DNA of 8,551 bases, from NCBI GenBank assembly GCA_934373375.1, contig CAKROP010000068.1, positions 1 to 8,551 of the forward strand, in the 5' to 3' direction. The notes beneath the pieces are model-generated. The model saw only the letters and a list, made by a program, of their open reading frames with translations. It did no database searches and was not told the DNA's origin. This document shows, piece after piece, positions 1 through 6,678 of the stretch (position 1 is its first letter; each line of letters opens with the position of its first letter). The DNA is from an uncultured Anaerosacchariphilus sp. (GTDB lineage: Bacteria > Bacillota > Clostridia > Lachnospirales > Lachnospiraceae). A program made the position numbers and the translations under genes.

Positions 1-415
1 CCAGCGGGCTCTTAGAACCCACAAACTCCACGCCAAACTGATGATGCTGACGGAGACGGCCGCTCTGGGGCTTCTCATAACGGAAGGCCTGGGTCACATA
101 GTAGAGCTTGGTGGGCGCCGGGTTGGCGTACATATTGCGCTCCAGGTAAGCACGCATGGCTCCCGCGGTTCCCTCCGGCTTCAGGGTGATGCTTCTGCCG
201 CCCTTATCCTCGAAGGTATACATCTCCTTCTGTACCACATCCGTGGTCTCGCCCACGCCGCGCTGGAACAATACGGTGTGCTCGAAAATAGGGGTAATAA
301 TCTCTGTCATATTGTAGGTGCGGGCAAGCTCTCTGGCCTGCTTCTCCACCCAGGCGCGCTTGTGCATCCGCTCGCCGTACCAGTCTTCCACTCCTCTTGG
401 TGCCTGTGTTATCAT
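1..415 (-). CDS. hisS: Histidyl-tRNA synthetase, N-terminal part (3' end outside window)
   Basis: This is the start of a class II aminoacyl-tRNA synthetase that charges tRNA-His with histidine in the cytoplasm. About 138 residues are visible and the frame stays open to the window edge. The protein begins [12 protein letters not shown]. It carries [18 protein letters not shown] (about residues 77-94), the HisRS block with the histidine-contacting Glu, and then [20 protein letters not shown] (111-130), which is class II motif 2 with its Arg. The ATG overlaps the stop of the upstream HD-GYP gene as ATGA. A strong AGGAGG sits 7 bases before it, inside the last codons of that gene, so the start is well fixed and translation is probably coupled. 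It is the last visible gene of the apt–rel operon; aspS often follows in Clostridia but lies outside the window. No T-box leader is seen, so any charging-dependent control would have to act on the operon as a whole. Confidence 0.96.
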   Translation of the reverse strand, partial: MITQAPRGVEDWYGERMHKRAWVEKQARELARTYNMTEIITPIFEHTVLFQRGVGETTDVVQKEMYTFEDKGGRSITLKPEGTAGAMRAYLERNMYANPAPTKLYYVTQAFRYEKPQSGRLRQHHQFGVEFVGSKSPL

Positions 416-1020
416 ATCGTCTCCTCCTCTGTAATCCGAACCTTCAATCCGGGCAACGCCCATTTTCCCTGCCACTCCTCTTCGTGAATGGCCCGCTGAA
501 AGGCCAGAAATACTTTCATGTCAAAATTTTTCACTTCATCAATCATCAGCTCCACCGCCGTATCCGAATCAAAAGCGCTCCGGTAAGGGCGGTCGGAGGT
601 CAGCGCCGCGTATACGTCGCAGACCCGCAGGATTTTCGCGCCCAGCGGAATCTGATCGCCCGCCAGGTTCTCCGGATAACCGGAGCCGTCGTAATTCTCA
701 TGGTGATAAAGTATACTCTCCACTACAAAATCGGAGAAATCCAGCCGCATCAGCTCGTCGTAACCAAGCCTGGGATGCAGCCGCACATATTTCATTTCCT
801 CGATCTTCAGGGTGTCTTTGTCGCGGCCATAGAGATAGCCGGATACATAGAGCTTGCCGATGTCGTGCATCATACCGGCCAGAGCCAGTTCATGACACTG
901 TTCTTCATACAGTCCCAGCTCCTTCGCCACGCAGTATGCCAGGTTACTCACCCTGATTCCGTGGTTGATCTCCTCTGTGACGTCCTCCTCAAAAAAGGAA
1001 AGGGGGTTCATTTCACTCAT
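412..1020 (-). CDS. Stand-alone HD-GYP domain phosphodiesterase
   Basis: This 202-residue soluble protein is almost entirely one HD-GYP domain, a family that hydrolyses cyclic dinucleotides such as c-di-GMP, or cGAMP in some members. Family metal and signature residues are visible: H20, the HD pair H52-D53 in HDIGK, H82 in HPRLGY, H106-H107 in [12 protein letters not shown] (the GYP signature is intact), and D135 in [16 protein letters not shown]. No receiver, PAS, GAF or membrane segment precedes the domain, so it has no visible sensory input. The C-terminal tail of about 20 residues ends EEETI. The start is the first ATG, with AGAGGT about 8 bases upstream; Met4 is a less likely alternative. 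It lies 14 bases after hemZ and overlaps hisS by ATGA. Catalytic activity is inferred from the intact motif, the true substrate is unknown, and a degenerate regulatory role cannot be excluded. Confidence 0.9.
   Translation of the reverse strand: MSEMNPLSFFEEDVTEEINHGIRVSNLAYCVAKELGLYEEQCHELALAGMMHDIGKLYVSGYLYGRDKDTLKIEEMKYVRLHPRLGYDELMRLDFSDFVVESILYHHENYDGSGYPENLAGDQIPLGAKILRVCDVYAALTSDRPYRSAFDSDTAVELMIDEVKNFDMKVFLAFQRAIHEEEWQGKWALPGLKVRITEEETI
421..430 (-). promoter_or_regulatory. Ribosome binding site of hisS inside the HD-GYP gene
   Basis: On the minus strand the run AGAGGAGGAG lies about 7 bases before the hisS ATG. It encodes the Glu-rich end of the HD-GYP protein (EEETI). A near-perfect Shine-Dalgarno combined with an ATGA overlap indicates coupled or independently strong initiation of hisS. 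Confidence 0.8.
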
Positions 1021-1034
1021 GCTGTCTACCTCTG

Positions 1035-2498
1035 TCAGTCCCTGATCAAACCATTTTTCAGCATGAAGCTATGCTTCCGTTCGATCATCTCGTCAATGCG
1101 TTCGATATACTGCTTCACGTCTTTGACATTCTCCACGCGTTCGATGTGATCAGACGCGAAGACGAATTTCGTAGAAGCTCCTGCGCCTGCCGCCAGAATG
1201 GTCTGCTTTTCTTCCATAATCAGTATATTGTAAATTCCGGCTTTGTCAACCTTTGCATAGCCCACATTTTCAAAATTACCCGCCATATTCTTCTGACGGT
1301 ACAGATAATAGGGATATACGCCCTGTTCCACACAATACCGATAGGTTAAGTCCATGATCTCCTGACTGTTCCGAAGACCCATCTCCTCATAGGTATCCCG
1401 GAACAGCTTGAGTCTGGCCGCCCGTTTGACCGCCAGGGAATGGACGGTGATACTGTCCGGATCGAGCTTTCTCAGCTCCTCCATGGTATGGCGCACATCC
1501 TCGATGTCCTCGCCGGGAAGTCCCACGATGAGGTCCATATTGATATTGTCGTGGCCTGCCTCCCGTGCCATAGAAAAGGCCTGCTTCGTCTCCTCTACTG
1601 TATGCTTCCGGCCAATGAGATCCAGGGTCTTCTGATTCATAGTCTGGGGGTTCACGGAGATACGGGTGACCTTATGCTCTTTTAAGACCTTCAGCTTCTC
1701 CGGGGTCACGCTGTCGGGACGTCCGGCTTCAACTGTCAATTCCTGTAAATAAGTAAAGTCGAAATTCTGCTCAATACAGCTCATGAGCCGATCAAGCTGC
1801 TCCGCCGTCAGGGTCGTGGGCGTACCGCCGCCCACATACACGGTATTCAGCTTCCGGCCCGCGTAAGCCTTTCCGAGGAACGCAAGCTCCTTAAAAAGCG
1901 CCGCCAGATAATCCTCCACCTTCTTCTCCCAGAGCTTGATCGGAGAGGACGAAAATGAACAGTACAGACAGATGCTGGGGCAAAACGGGATGCCCACATA
2001 GAGACTGTAGCCGTTTTCATAATCCAGATTTTTCAGGACCTCTTTTTCCCGGTTGGCAATGGAGATGGCGAGAGCCGCCTTTTCCTTGCTGCAATCATAG
2101 GTATCCCACATATACCGGGCGATCTCCGGATTACTCCTGCCCTCCTCCAGCATGGCCATGGGAATCTTCGTGGGCCGGATACCGGTCAGGGTGCCCCAGG
2201 GCAGGGTCTCACCGGTAAAGGCGCAGAGCTTGTCGTACATCAGCTTCTTTAACTGATTCTTTACCGCTTTCCGGTCCGGATTTTCCACATAAACATGGCC
2301 TTTCTCCTGAAAGGCCCCATCCTGAATGATAGAAAAACTGATGTCCCGGTCGGTGACTTGCACATCCATCTGAACCGGAACCGCTTCCGTGAAGGCTTCC
2401 TTAACACGGACCTGAACCTCCTCGCCGCCGTAAAAGGCCTGAATCAGCGAATGAATGTCATACGCAAAGCTTTCATCATTTATCTTAACTTCAACCAT
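1035..2498 (-). CDS. hemZ: Radical SAM coproporphyrinogen dehydrogenase-like protein HemZ
   Basis: This 487-residue protein belongs to the HemN/HemZ branch of radical SAM enzymes. By family knowledge these carry out oxygen-independent oxidative decarboxylation of coproporphyrinogen III. The 4Fe-4S binding motif is C173-x3-C177-x2-C180 within PFCPSICLYCSFSS. The SAM-binding GGGTPT is at 223-228. VEAGRPDS (257-263), NPQTMNQKTLDLIGRKHT (283-300) and MDLIVGLPGE (321-330) are typical of the family. The C-terminal half has YYLYRQKNMAGNFENVGYA (397-415), which is characteristic of HemZ. The first roughly 160 residues form the HemZ-specific N-terminal extension. The start is supported by an AAGGA-type site about 9 bases upstream. 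The gene lies 17 bases after the metallo-beta-lactamase-fold gene and 14 before the HD-GYP gene. No other heme genes are in view, so its role in this organism is unproven; the family assignment is firm. Confidence 0.93.
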   Translation of the reverse strand: MVEVKINDESFAYDIHSLIQAFYGGEEVQVRVKEAFTEAVPVQMDVQVTDRDISFSIIQDGAFQEKGHVYVENPDRKAVKNQLKKLMYDKLCAFTGETLPWGTLTGIRPTKIPMAMLEEGRSNPEIARYMWDTYDCSKEKAALAISIANREKEVLKNLDYENGYSLYVGIPFCPSICLYCSFSSSPIKLWEKKVEDYLAALFKELAFLGKAYAGRKLNTVYVGGGTPTTLTAEQLDRLMSCIEQNFDFTYLQELTVEAGRPDSVTPEKLKVLKEHKVTRISVNPQTMNQKTLDLIGRKHTVEETKQAFSMAREAGHDNINMDLIVGLPGEDIEDVRHTMEELRKLDPDSITVHSLAVKRAARLKLFRDTYEEMGLRNSQEIMDLTYRYCVEQGVYPYYLYRQKNMAGNFENVGYAKVDKAGIYNILIMEEKQTILAAGAGASTKFVFASDHIERVENVKDVKQYIERIDEMIERKHSFMLKNGLIRD

Positions 2499-2515
2499 TT
2501 ATCTTATCCTTTTTC

Positions 2516-3142
2516 TTATCCCAGATAGGGGTTGTAACGCCGCTCCGCGCCGATGGTGCTTTCTTCCATATGGCCCGGGTACACCTTTGTCTCGTCCGGC
2601 AGCGGCACCAGTTTTTCCTTAATGCCCCGCACCAGCGCGCTCATGCTTCCGCCCGGGAAATCGGTCCGTCCCACAGACCCTGCGAATAACGTGTCTCCTG
2701 AAAACAGTACGCCTGCTTCCGCGCTGTAATAGCAGCAGCCACCCGGCGTATGGCCCGGCGTCGCAAAGACATGGAACTTCATGCCTGCCACCATAAGCTC
2801 CTGCTCATCCTTCACCCAGACGTCCGCGCTTAAGGACACGCTTTTCCGGAAAAGCGCCGGAGACAGATTCTGCTCCGGGTCTGCCAGCAGCTCTTTTTCC
2901 GCTTCGCAGGCATACACGGGGATCTCAAGCTTCGCCTTCAGCTCCGGTACGCCCAGCATATGATCCGCATGTCCATGGGTCAGGAAAATAGCTTTCAGAT
3001 CCAGTCCCTCGTCCTCGGCCCTTCGAAGCACCACCTCCGGCCGATCCGCCGGATCGATGACGATGGCCTCCTTCGTGGCTTCATTTATGACAAAATAGCA
3101 GTTGGTCTGTATCTGACCAAGCACCATACATTCTACTTTCAT
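2516..3142 (-). CDS. Metallo-beta-lactamase-fold hydrolase, glyoxalase II-like
   Basis: This 208-residue cytoplasmic protein has a complete metallo-hydrolase centre. The THGHADHM motif gives H56, H58, D60 and H61. H131 is in TPGHTPGG, D150 in FSGDTLF, and H191 in YPGHMEEST. Its size and the SVGRTDFPGG block (156-165) place it in the short glyoxalase II-like (YcbL/GloB-type) group. Such enzymes hydrolyse thioesters such as S-lactoylglutathione, but the actual substrate here is unknown, and many Clostridia lack glutathione. The ATG at 3142 is chosen because GGAGGA lies just upstream and the gap to rel is 19 bases. A longer frame reaching into rel has an Arg-rich, unlike-family N-terminus and is rejected. 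It lies between rel and hemZ, a position seen in other Clostridia. Confidence 0.93.
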   Translation of the reverse strand: MKVECMVLGQIQTNCYFVINEATKEAIVIDPADRPEVVLRRAEDEGLDLKAIFLTHGHADHMLGVPELKAKLEIPVYACEAEKELLADPEQNLSPALFRKSVSLSADVWVKDEQELMVAGMKFHVFATPGHTPGGCCYYSAEAGVLFSGDTLFAGSVGRTDFPGGSMSALVRGIKEKLVPLPDETKVYPGHMEESTIGAERRYNPYLG

Positions 3143-3146
3143 CTTA

Positions 3147-3152
3147 TCCTCC
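3147..3152 (-). promoter_or_regulatory. Ribosome binding site fixing the start of the metallo-hydrolase
   Basis: GGAGGA on the minus strand lies 4 bases before the ATG at 3142, between the rel stop and this start. It decides for the 208-residue product over a 245-residue frame that begins inside rel. Confidence 0.85.
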
Positions 3153-3161
3153 AGCGGTTCA

Positions 3162-5468
3162 TCAGCCGGTGGCGCGCTCCACGTCCATAACGCTCTCCAC
3201 CTGATACAGCTTCTCCGCAATCTTCTGCAGCTCCTCTTTGCTGCTGATCTCAAAGGTAATGGAAATCGTCGCTGTTCCCTGCTTGTTGGTCCGCACGTTC
3301 ATCTGGGTCATGTCAATATTCCGCTCGGTGAAAATTTTGGAAATATCTACCAGAAGCCCGGTGCGGTTATTGGCGTAGATTTTGATCTCCGTCGCGTACT
3401 TCTCGCCCGAAGAAGCGGATCCCATATCCTGCCACTCAGCATCGATAAGACGCGCACGCTCGGACTCCTGCAGACACATGATGTTGACGCAGTCGGTCCG
3501 GTGAATGGACACGCCGCGGCCACGGGTTACATAGCCCACGATCTCATCGCCCGGTACCGGGCTGCAGCACTTGGAAAAACGCACTGACACATCGGTCAGT
3601 CCCTTGACGATGATGCCGCTCTTGGACTTGGCCAGCTTCAGCTTCTTGTCACTGTTCTCGGTGACCGCCTCCATAACCTTCTCATCGGTGATCTCCTTCT
3701 TGTGGATCTTCTCATACTCTTCCACCATCTTGTTGACCACCTGGCCCTCTTTCAGGCCGCCGTGGCCGATGGCCGCCAACACGGAATCCCAGTCCTTGAA
3801 GCCGTATTTCCGCATTACCAGATTCTGGAATTCCGGCTTCATGATATCGGACATATTGATGCTCTTGGCCTTGCAGTACTGGGTCAGCATCTCCTTGCCC
3901 TTTAAAATATTATCCTCTTTAAACTGGTTTTTAAACCACTGATTAATCTTATTCTTCGCCTGCGTACTCTTGACCACATTGAGCCAGTCGCGGCTGGGTC
4001 CGCGGGAATTCTGAGACGTAATAATCTCAATGCGGTCGCCGTTCTGAATCTTGTAGTCGATGGTCACAAGCTTTCCGTTGACCCGGGCGCCAATCATCTT
4101 ATTACCCACCGCGCTGTGGACGCTGTAGGCGAAATCGATGGGCGTGGAACCGCTGGGCAGTGTCTTCACGTCTCCGGAGGGCGTAAAACAGTAGACGCTC
4201 TCGGAGAACAGATCCAGGTCGCTCTTTAACAGATTCATAAACTCCCGGTTGTCAGACATGTCCCGCTGCCACTCCAGAATCTGGCGCAGCCAGGTCATCT
4301 TCTCAGCCTCCTGCTGATCCACCGGTTTCTTGCCGTCGCTGCTCTCCTTGTATTTCCAGTGGGCGGCGATACCGTACTCGGCAGTCTTGTGCATCTCGTA
4401 GGTACGAATCTGAATCTCGAAGGGCTGGCCGTTGGGACCAATCAGAGTGGTGTGCAGAGACTGGTACATATTGGGCTTGGGCATAGCGATATAGTCCTTG
4501 AAGCGTCCCGGAATGGGCTTGTACATCTCATGGATGATACCCAGGGCCGCATAGCAGTCCTTGACCGTCTCCACGATGATCCGGACCGCAAATAAATCGT
4601 ATATCTGATCCAGCGTCTTATGCTGGTTCACCATTTTTTTATAGATACTGAAAAAATGCTTCACACGGCCATCCACATGGGCTTCGATGCCTGCGTTATC
4701 CATATGGTTCTTTACTTCCGCCACAATGCGCTGGACGAAGGCTTCCCGGACGCTCCGCTTCTCAGCGATCTGTTCCTTCAGGTCATAATAAGCCTCCGGC
4801 TCCAGATATTTCAGCGATAAATCATCCAGCTCGTTCTTCACCTTGGAAATACCGAGACGCTGGGCGATGGGCGCGTAGATGTCCATGGTCTCCCGAGCCT
4901 TTTCCTTCTGCTTCTCGGGCTTCATATACTGAAGGGTCCGCATATTGTGCAGGCGGTCGGCCAGCTTAATCAGGATGACACGGATATCCTTGGCCATGGC
5001 CAGGAACATTTTACGCAGATTTTCCGCCTGAATCTCGATCTTATCCGCAGAATAGGACAGCTGTCCCAGCTTGGTGACGCCGTCTACCAGAAGGGCCACA
5101 TCGTCGCCGAACTCCGCCGCGATCTCTTCGGTGGTCATGACCGTATCCTCCACCGCGTCGTGCAGAAGACCCGCCACGATGGTCTCCTTGTCCAGCTCCA
5201 GGTCCGCCAGGATGATTGCCACGCATAAGGGGTGAATGATATACGGCTCTCCCGATTTCCGAAGCTGTCCCTGATGCGCCTCAGACGCGATCTTATAGGC
5301 CTTTTCAATCATCGAGATATCGGTGGACGGATGGTACTTGTGGACGCTGGCGATCAGCTCTTTGTAGAGGACATCCGGACTGGTGAAATCCTGCATTGCC
5401 TTCACATTCTCGTCGTCCCGGTTCACTTCCATATCTCTGTTTTTTACACCGATTTTCGTCTCTGCCAT
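3162..5468 (-). CDS. relA: Bifunctional (p)ppGpp synthetase/hydrolase Rel
   Basis: This 768-residue long RSH protein makes (p)ppGpp from ATP and GDP/GTP on starved ribosomes and also degrades it. The hydrolase HD domain (about 50-200) has HP at 79-80, HDAVEDT at 103-109 and IKLADRLHNMRT at 167-178, all intact. The synthetase domain (about 240-370) has D291 in YDLFAVRII, GRFKDYIAMPKPN at 321-333, YQSLHTT at 335-341 and EIQIRT at 351-356. The RxKD motif (R322-D325) is the type found in bifunctional enzymes, unlike the acidic form of synthesis-only RelA. TGS follows at about 423-485 and a Cys-rich segment at about 634-660 (CCSPVPGDEI…HRTDC). The C-terminal ACT domain spans about 692-768. The start has AGGTG 8 bases upstream. 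It lies 35 bases after mscL and 19 before the metallo-hydrolase. The symbol is given as relA by Firmicute convention; rel is equally used. Confidence 0.97.
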   Translation of the reverse strand: MAETKIGVKNRDMEVNRDDENVKAMQDFTSPDVLYKELIASVHKYHPSTDISMIEKAYKIASEAHQGQLRKSGEPYIIHPLCVAIILADLELDKETIVAGLLHDAVEDTVMTTEEIAAEFGDDVALLVDGVTKLGQLSYSADKIEIQAENLRKMFLAMAKDIRVILIKLADRLHNMRTLQYMKPEKQKEKARETMDIYAPIAQRLGISKVKNELDDLSLKYLEPEAYYDLKEQIAEKRSVREAFVQRIVAEVKNHMDNAGIEAHVDGRVKHFFSIYKKMVNQHKTLDQIYDLFAVRIIVETVKDCYAALGIIHEMYKPIPGRFKDYIAMPKPNMYQSLHTTLIGPNGQPFEIQIRTYEMHKTAEYGIAAHWKYKESSDGKKPVDQQEAEKMTWLRQILEWQRDMSDNREFMNLLKSDLDLFSESVYCFTPSGDVKTLPSGSTPIDFAYSVHSAVGNKMIGARVNGKLVTIDYKIQNGDRIEIITSQNSRGPSRDWLNVVKSTQAKNKINQWFKNQFKEDNILKGKEMLTQYCKAKSINMSDIMKPEFQNLVMRKYGFKDWDSVLAAIGHGGLKEGQVVNKMVEEYEKIHKKEITDEKVMEAVTENSDKKLKLAKSKSGIIVKGLTDVSVRFSKCCSPVPGDEIVGYVTRGRGVSIHRTDCVNIMCLQESERARLIDAEWQDMGSASSGEKYATEIKIYANNRTGLLVDISKIFTERNIDMTQMNVRTNKQGTATISITFEISSKEELQKIAEKLYQVESVMDVERATG

Positions 5469-5503
5469 AAATCAACACCTGCCTTTATTTATCCCCGGTA
5501 ATT

Positions 5504-5932
5504 TTATTGTAACTCAGATGTACAATGGGGACATCTGGTCGCCTGAATATCAATCTCAGACATGCAATAGGGACACTTCTTCGTGGTCGGAGCCTTCGGC
5601 TCCTCCTCCGCTTTCCTGATCATCTTATCCTTGGCTGTATTCATAGCCTTGATGATACAGAAGATCACCAGCGCAATCAGCAGGAAATTAATTACGGCTG
5701 AAAGGAACGCGCCATAGTTCAGTGTCGCCGCATTATCGCCCACGCCGAAGGACACGGACATGCCGGCAATATCAAAGCCGCCGGTAATCAGGGAGAGCAC
5801 CGGCATGAAAATATCATTTACCAGAGAATTGACAATCGCGGTGAACGCGCCGCCGATGATAACACCGACTGCCATATCCATGACGTTGCCCCTGGAAATA
5901 AACTTCTTAAATTCCTCGAAAAACTTCTTCAT
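5504..5932 (-). CDS. mscL: Large-conductance mechanosensitive channel MscL with C-terminal zinc ribbon
   Basis: This 142-residue inner-membrane channel opens under high membrane tension and releases solutes on osmotic downshock. The N-terminal amphipathic helix (FFEEFKKFISRGN, 4-16) runs into TM1 (about 18-46, with MDMAVGVIIGGAF and NDIFMPVL). A periplasmic-side loop follows (47-73), then TM2 (about 75-97, YGAFLSAVINFLLIALVIFC). After a charged linker, the C-terminus holds C120-x2-C123 and C134-x2-C137 (CPYCMSEIDIQ…CPHCTSEL), a small zinc ribbon absent from the E. coli protein. The start has AGGGGG about 10 bases upstream. It lies 22 bases after apt and 35 before rel, so it is part of the operon. 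The zinc-ribbon tail replaces or extends the usual cytoplasmic helical bundle; its role in gating or assembly is unknown. Confidence 0.95.
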   Translation of the reverse strand: MKKFFEEFKKFISRGNVMDMAVGVIIGGAFTAIVNSLVNDIFMPVLSLITGGFDIAGMSVSFGVGDNAATLNYGAFLSAVINFLLIALVIFCIIKAMNTAKDKMIRKAEEEPKAPTTKKCPYCMSEIDIQATRCPHCTSELQ

Positions 5933-5954
5933 CTCTCTCGTCCCCCTGTATTAT

Positions 5955-6479
5955 TTATTTTCCATCGTAACGGATGACAGACGCCACATCGTAATCCTTC
6001 AGACGCTCCCGGCCCTTCAGGCCTGCCAGCTCCATCAGGAAAATGATCTTCACGACCTTGCCGCCCAGCTCCTCCACCAGCTTCGCAGCCGCCTCGATGG
6101 TTCCGCCGGTGGCGATCAGATCGTCCACCAGAACAACTCTCTGGCCCGGCTTGATGGAATCCTTGTGCATCTCGATCTCCGCGGTACCGTACTCCAGATC
6201 ATAGGAGCGGGAAACGGTCTCGCAGGGAAGCTTGCCCTTCTTCCGCACCAGTACGAAGGGCTTATGCAGATTATAGGCAATCGGAGTACCAAACACGAAG
6301 CCTCTGGACTCTGCTCCTACGACCACGTCGAAATCCACGCCATCCAGCAGGGCCTGCATGGAGTCAATGGCCAGATGAAGGCCGTCCGCATCCTGCAGTA
6401 CGGATGTGATATCGCGGAAAATAATTCCCTCCTCCGGGAAATCCGGTATGCTTCTGACGTATTCTTCAATCTTCTTCAT
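5955..6479 (-). CDS. apt: Adenine phosphoribosyltransferase
   Basis: This 174-residue cytoplasmic enzyme converts adenine and PRPP to AMP and pyrophosphate in purine salvage. The N-terminus, KKIEEYVRSIPDFPEEGIIF, is typical of the family and includes the FPEEGI adenine-side segment. VVVGAESRGFVFG (52-64) and the flexible loop (about 80-106, RKKGKLPCETVSRSYDLEYG) are present. The PRPP-binding loop is VVLVDDLIATGGT (115-127), with the two Asp intact. Length matches the family. The start is supported by GAGG about 8 bases upstream in a purine-rich leader. It is the first gene of the seven-gene operon, behind a consensus promoter and a possible attenuator. It often precedes rel in Clostridia and Bacilli, which links purine nucleotide supply to (p)ppGpp metabolism. 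Confidence 0.97.
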   Translation of the reverse strand: MKKIEEYVRSIPDFPEEGIIFRDITSVLQDADGLHLAIDSMQALLDGVDFDVVVGAESRGFVFGTPIAYNLHKPFVLVRKKGKLPCETVSRSYDLEYGTAEIEMHKDSIKPGQRVVLVDDLIATGGTIEAAAKLVEELGGKVVKIIFLMELAGLKGRERLKDYDVASVIRYDGK

Positions 6480-6515
6480 GTTTCTTCCTCTTCTTTCCTT
6501 TTTTTGTTAAATTTT

Positions 6516-6560
6516 AAAAACAAAAAACTACCGTCCTGTCAGCACGGTATTTACATACCC
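6516..6560 (-). promoter_or_regulatory. Attenuator-like leader with two competing hairpins before apt
   Basis: On the minus strand a promoter-proximal hairpin GGTAT-GTAA-ATACC (6559 to 6546, GNRA-type loop) shares the bases TACC (6549-6546) with a second stem, TACCGT (6549-6544) paired with ACGGTA (6534-6529) across a 9-base loop. The second stem is followed directly by GTTTTTTGTTTTT (6528-6516), so it resembles a rho-independent terminator. The two stems exclude each other. No gene lies between promoter and hairpin, so such a terminator could only attenuate the apt operon. The stem has only 6 pairs, so termination strength is uncertain. Confidence 0.5.
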
Positions 6561-6564
6561 GCCT

Positions 6565-6593
6565 ATTATAGCATGATTCATGGGGTTTGACAA
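6565..6593 (-). promoter_or_regulatory. Sigma-A promoter of the apt–hisS operon
   Basis: On the minus strand the -35 box is TTGTCA (6593-6588, five of six to consensus), the spacer is 17 bases, and the -10 is a perfect TATAAT (6570-6565) preceded by TGC, an extended -10. The predicted transcription start is near 6558, giving a leader of about 79 bases before the apt ATG. Confidence 0.85.
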
Positions 6594-6625
6594 GACAGGA
6601 GGTCCGGATTTACCGGGGCTGCAGG

Positions 6626-6664
6626 CAAAGAAACGGCCCGGCTGCGTTCTTCGCAGCCCGGGCC
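6626..6664 (-). terminator. Rho-independent terminator after the membrane protein gene
   Basis: The minus-strand stem runs from 6664 to 6652 and pairs with 6646 to 6635 (GGCCCGGGCTGCG with CGCAGCCGGGCC). It has one bulged base, a 5-base loop (6651-6647) and about 12 G+C-rich pairs. It is followed by GTTTCTTTG. It begins 14 bases after the stop of the upstream gene and ends 32 bases before the apt -35 box, so it separates the two transcription units. Confidence 0.85.
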
Positions 6665-6678
6665 ATTCTTGTCTCTTT

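Noticed and set aside
416..1034. A T-box leader upstream of hisS
   Set aside because: The DNA upstream of hisS is fully coding (HD-GYP gene) with a 14-base gap to hemZ. No T-box sequence or dedicated terminator is visible.
397..1149. A 250-codon open frame on the plus strand
   Set aside because: It lies antisense to the HD-GYP gene and the end of hemZ, which have full motifs and ribosome binding sites. No family features are visible in it.
3143..3253. A 37-codon upstream extension of the metallo-hydrolase
   Set aside because: It overlaps the ACT domain end of rel, encodes an Arg/Trp-rich stretch unlike the family, and the ATG at 3142 has an ideal ribosome binding site and a normal N-terminus.
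6480..6558. A known purine, PRPP or ppGpp riboswitch in the apt leader
   Set aside because: The leader is only about 79 bases and lacks the conserved cores I know for these classes, so only a generic attenuator-like structure is claimed.
6604..6616. CCGG-ATTTA-CCGG inverted repeat between terminator and promoter
   Set aside because: The stem is only 4 pairs and cannot be extended. It is short enough to occur by chance, with no sign of operator function.
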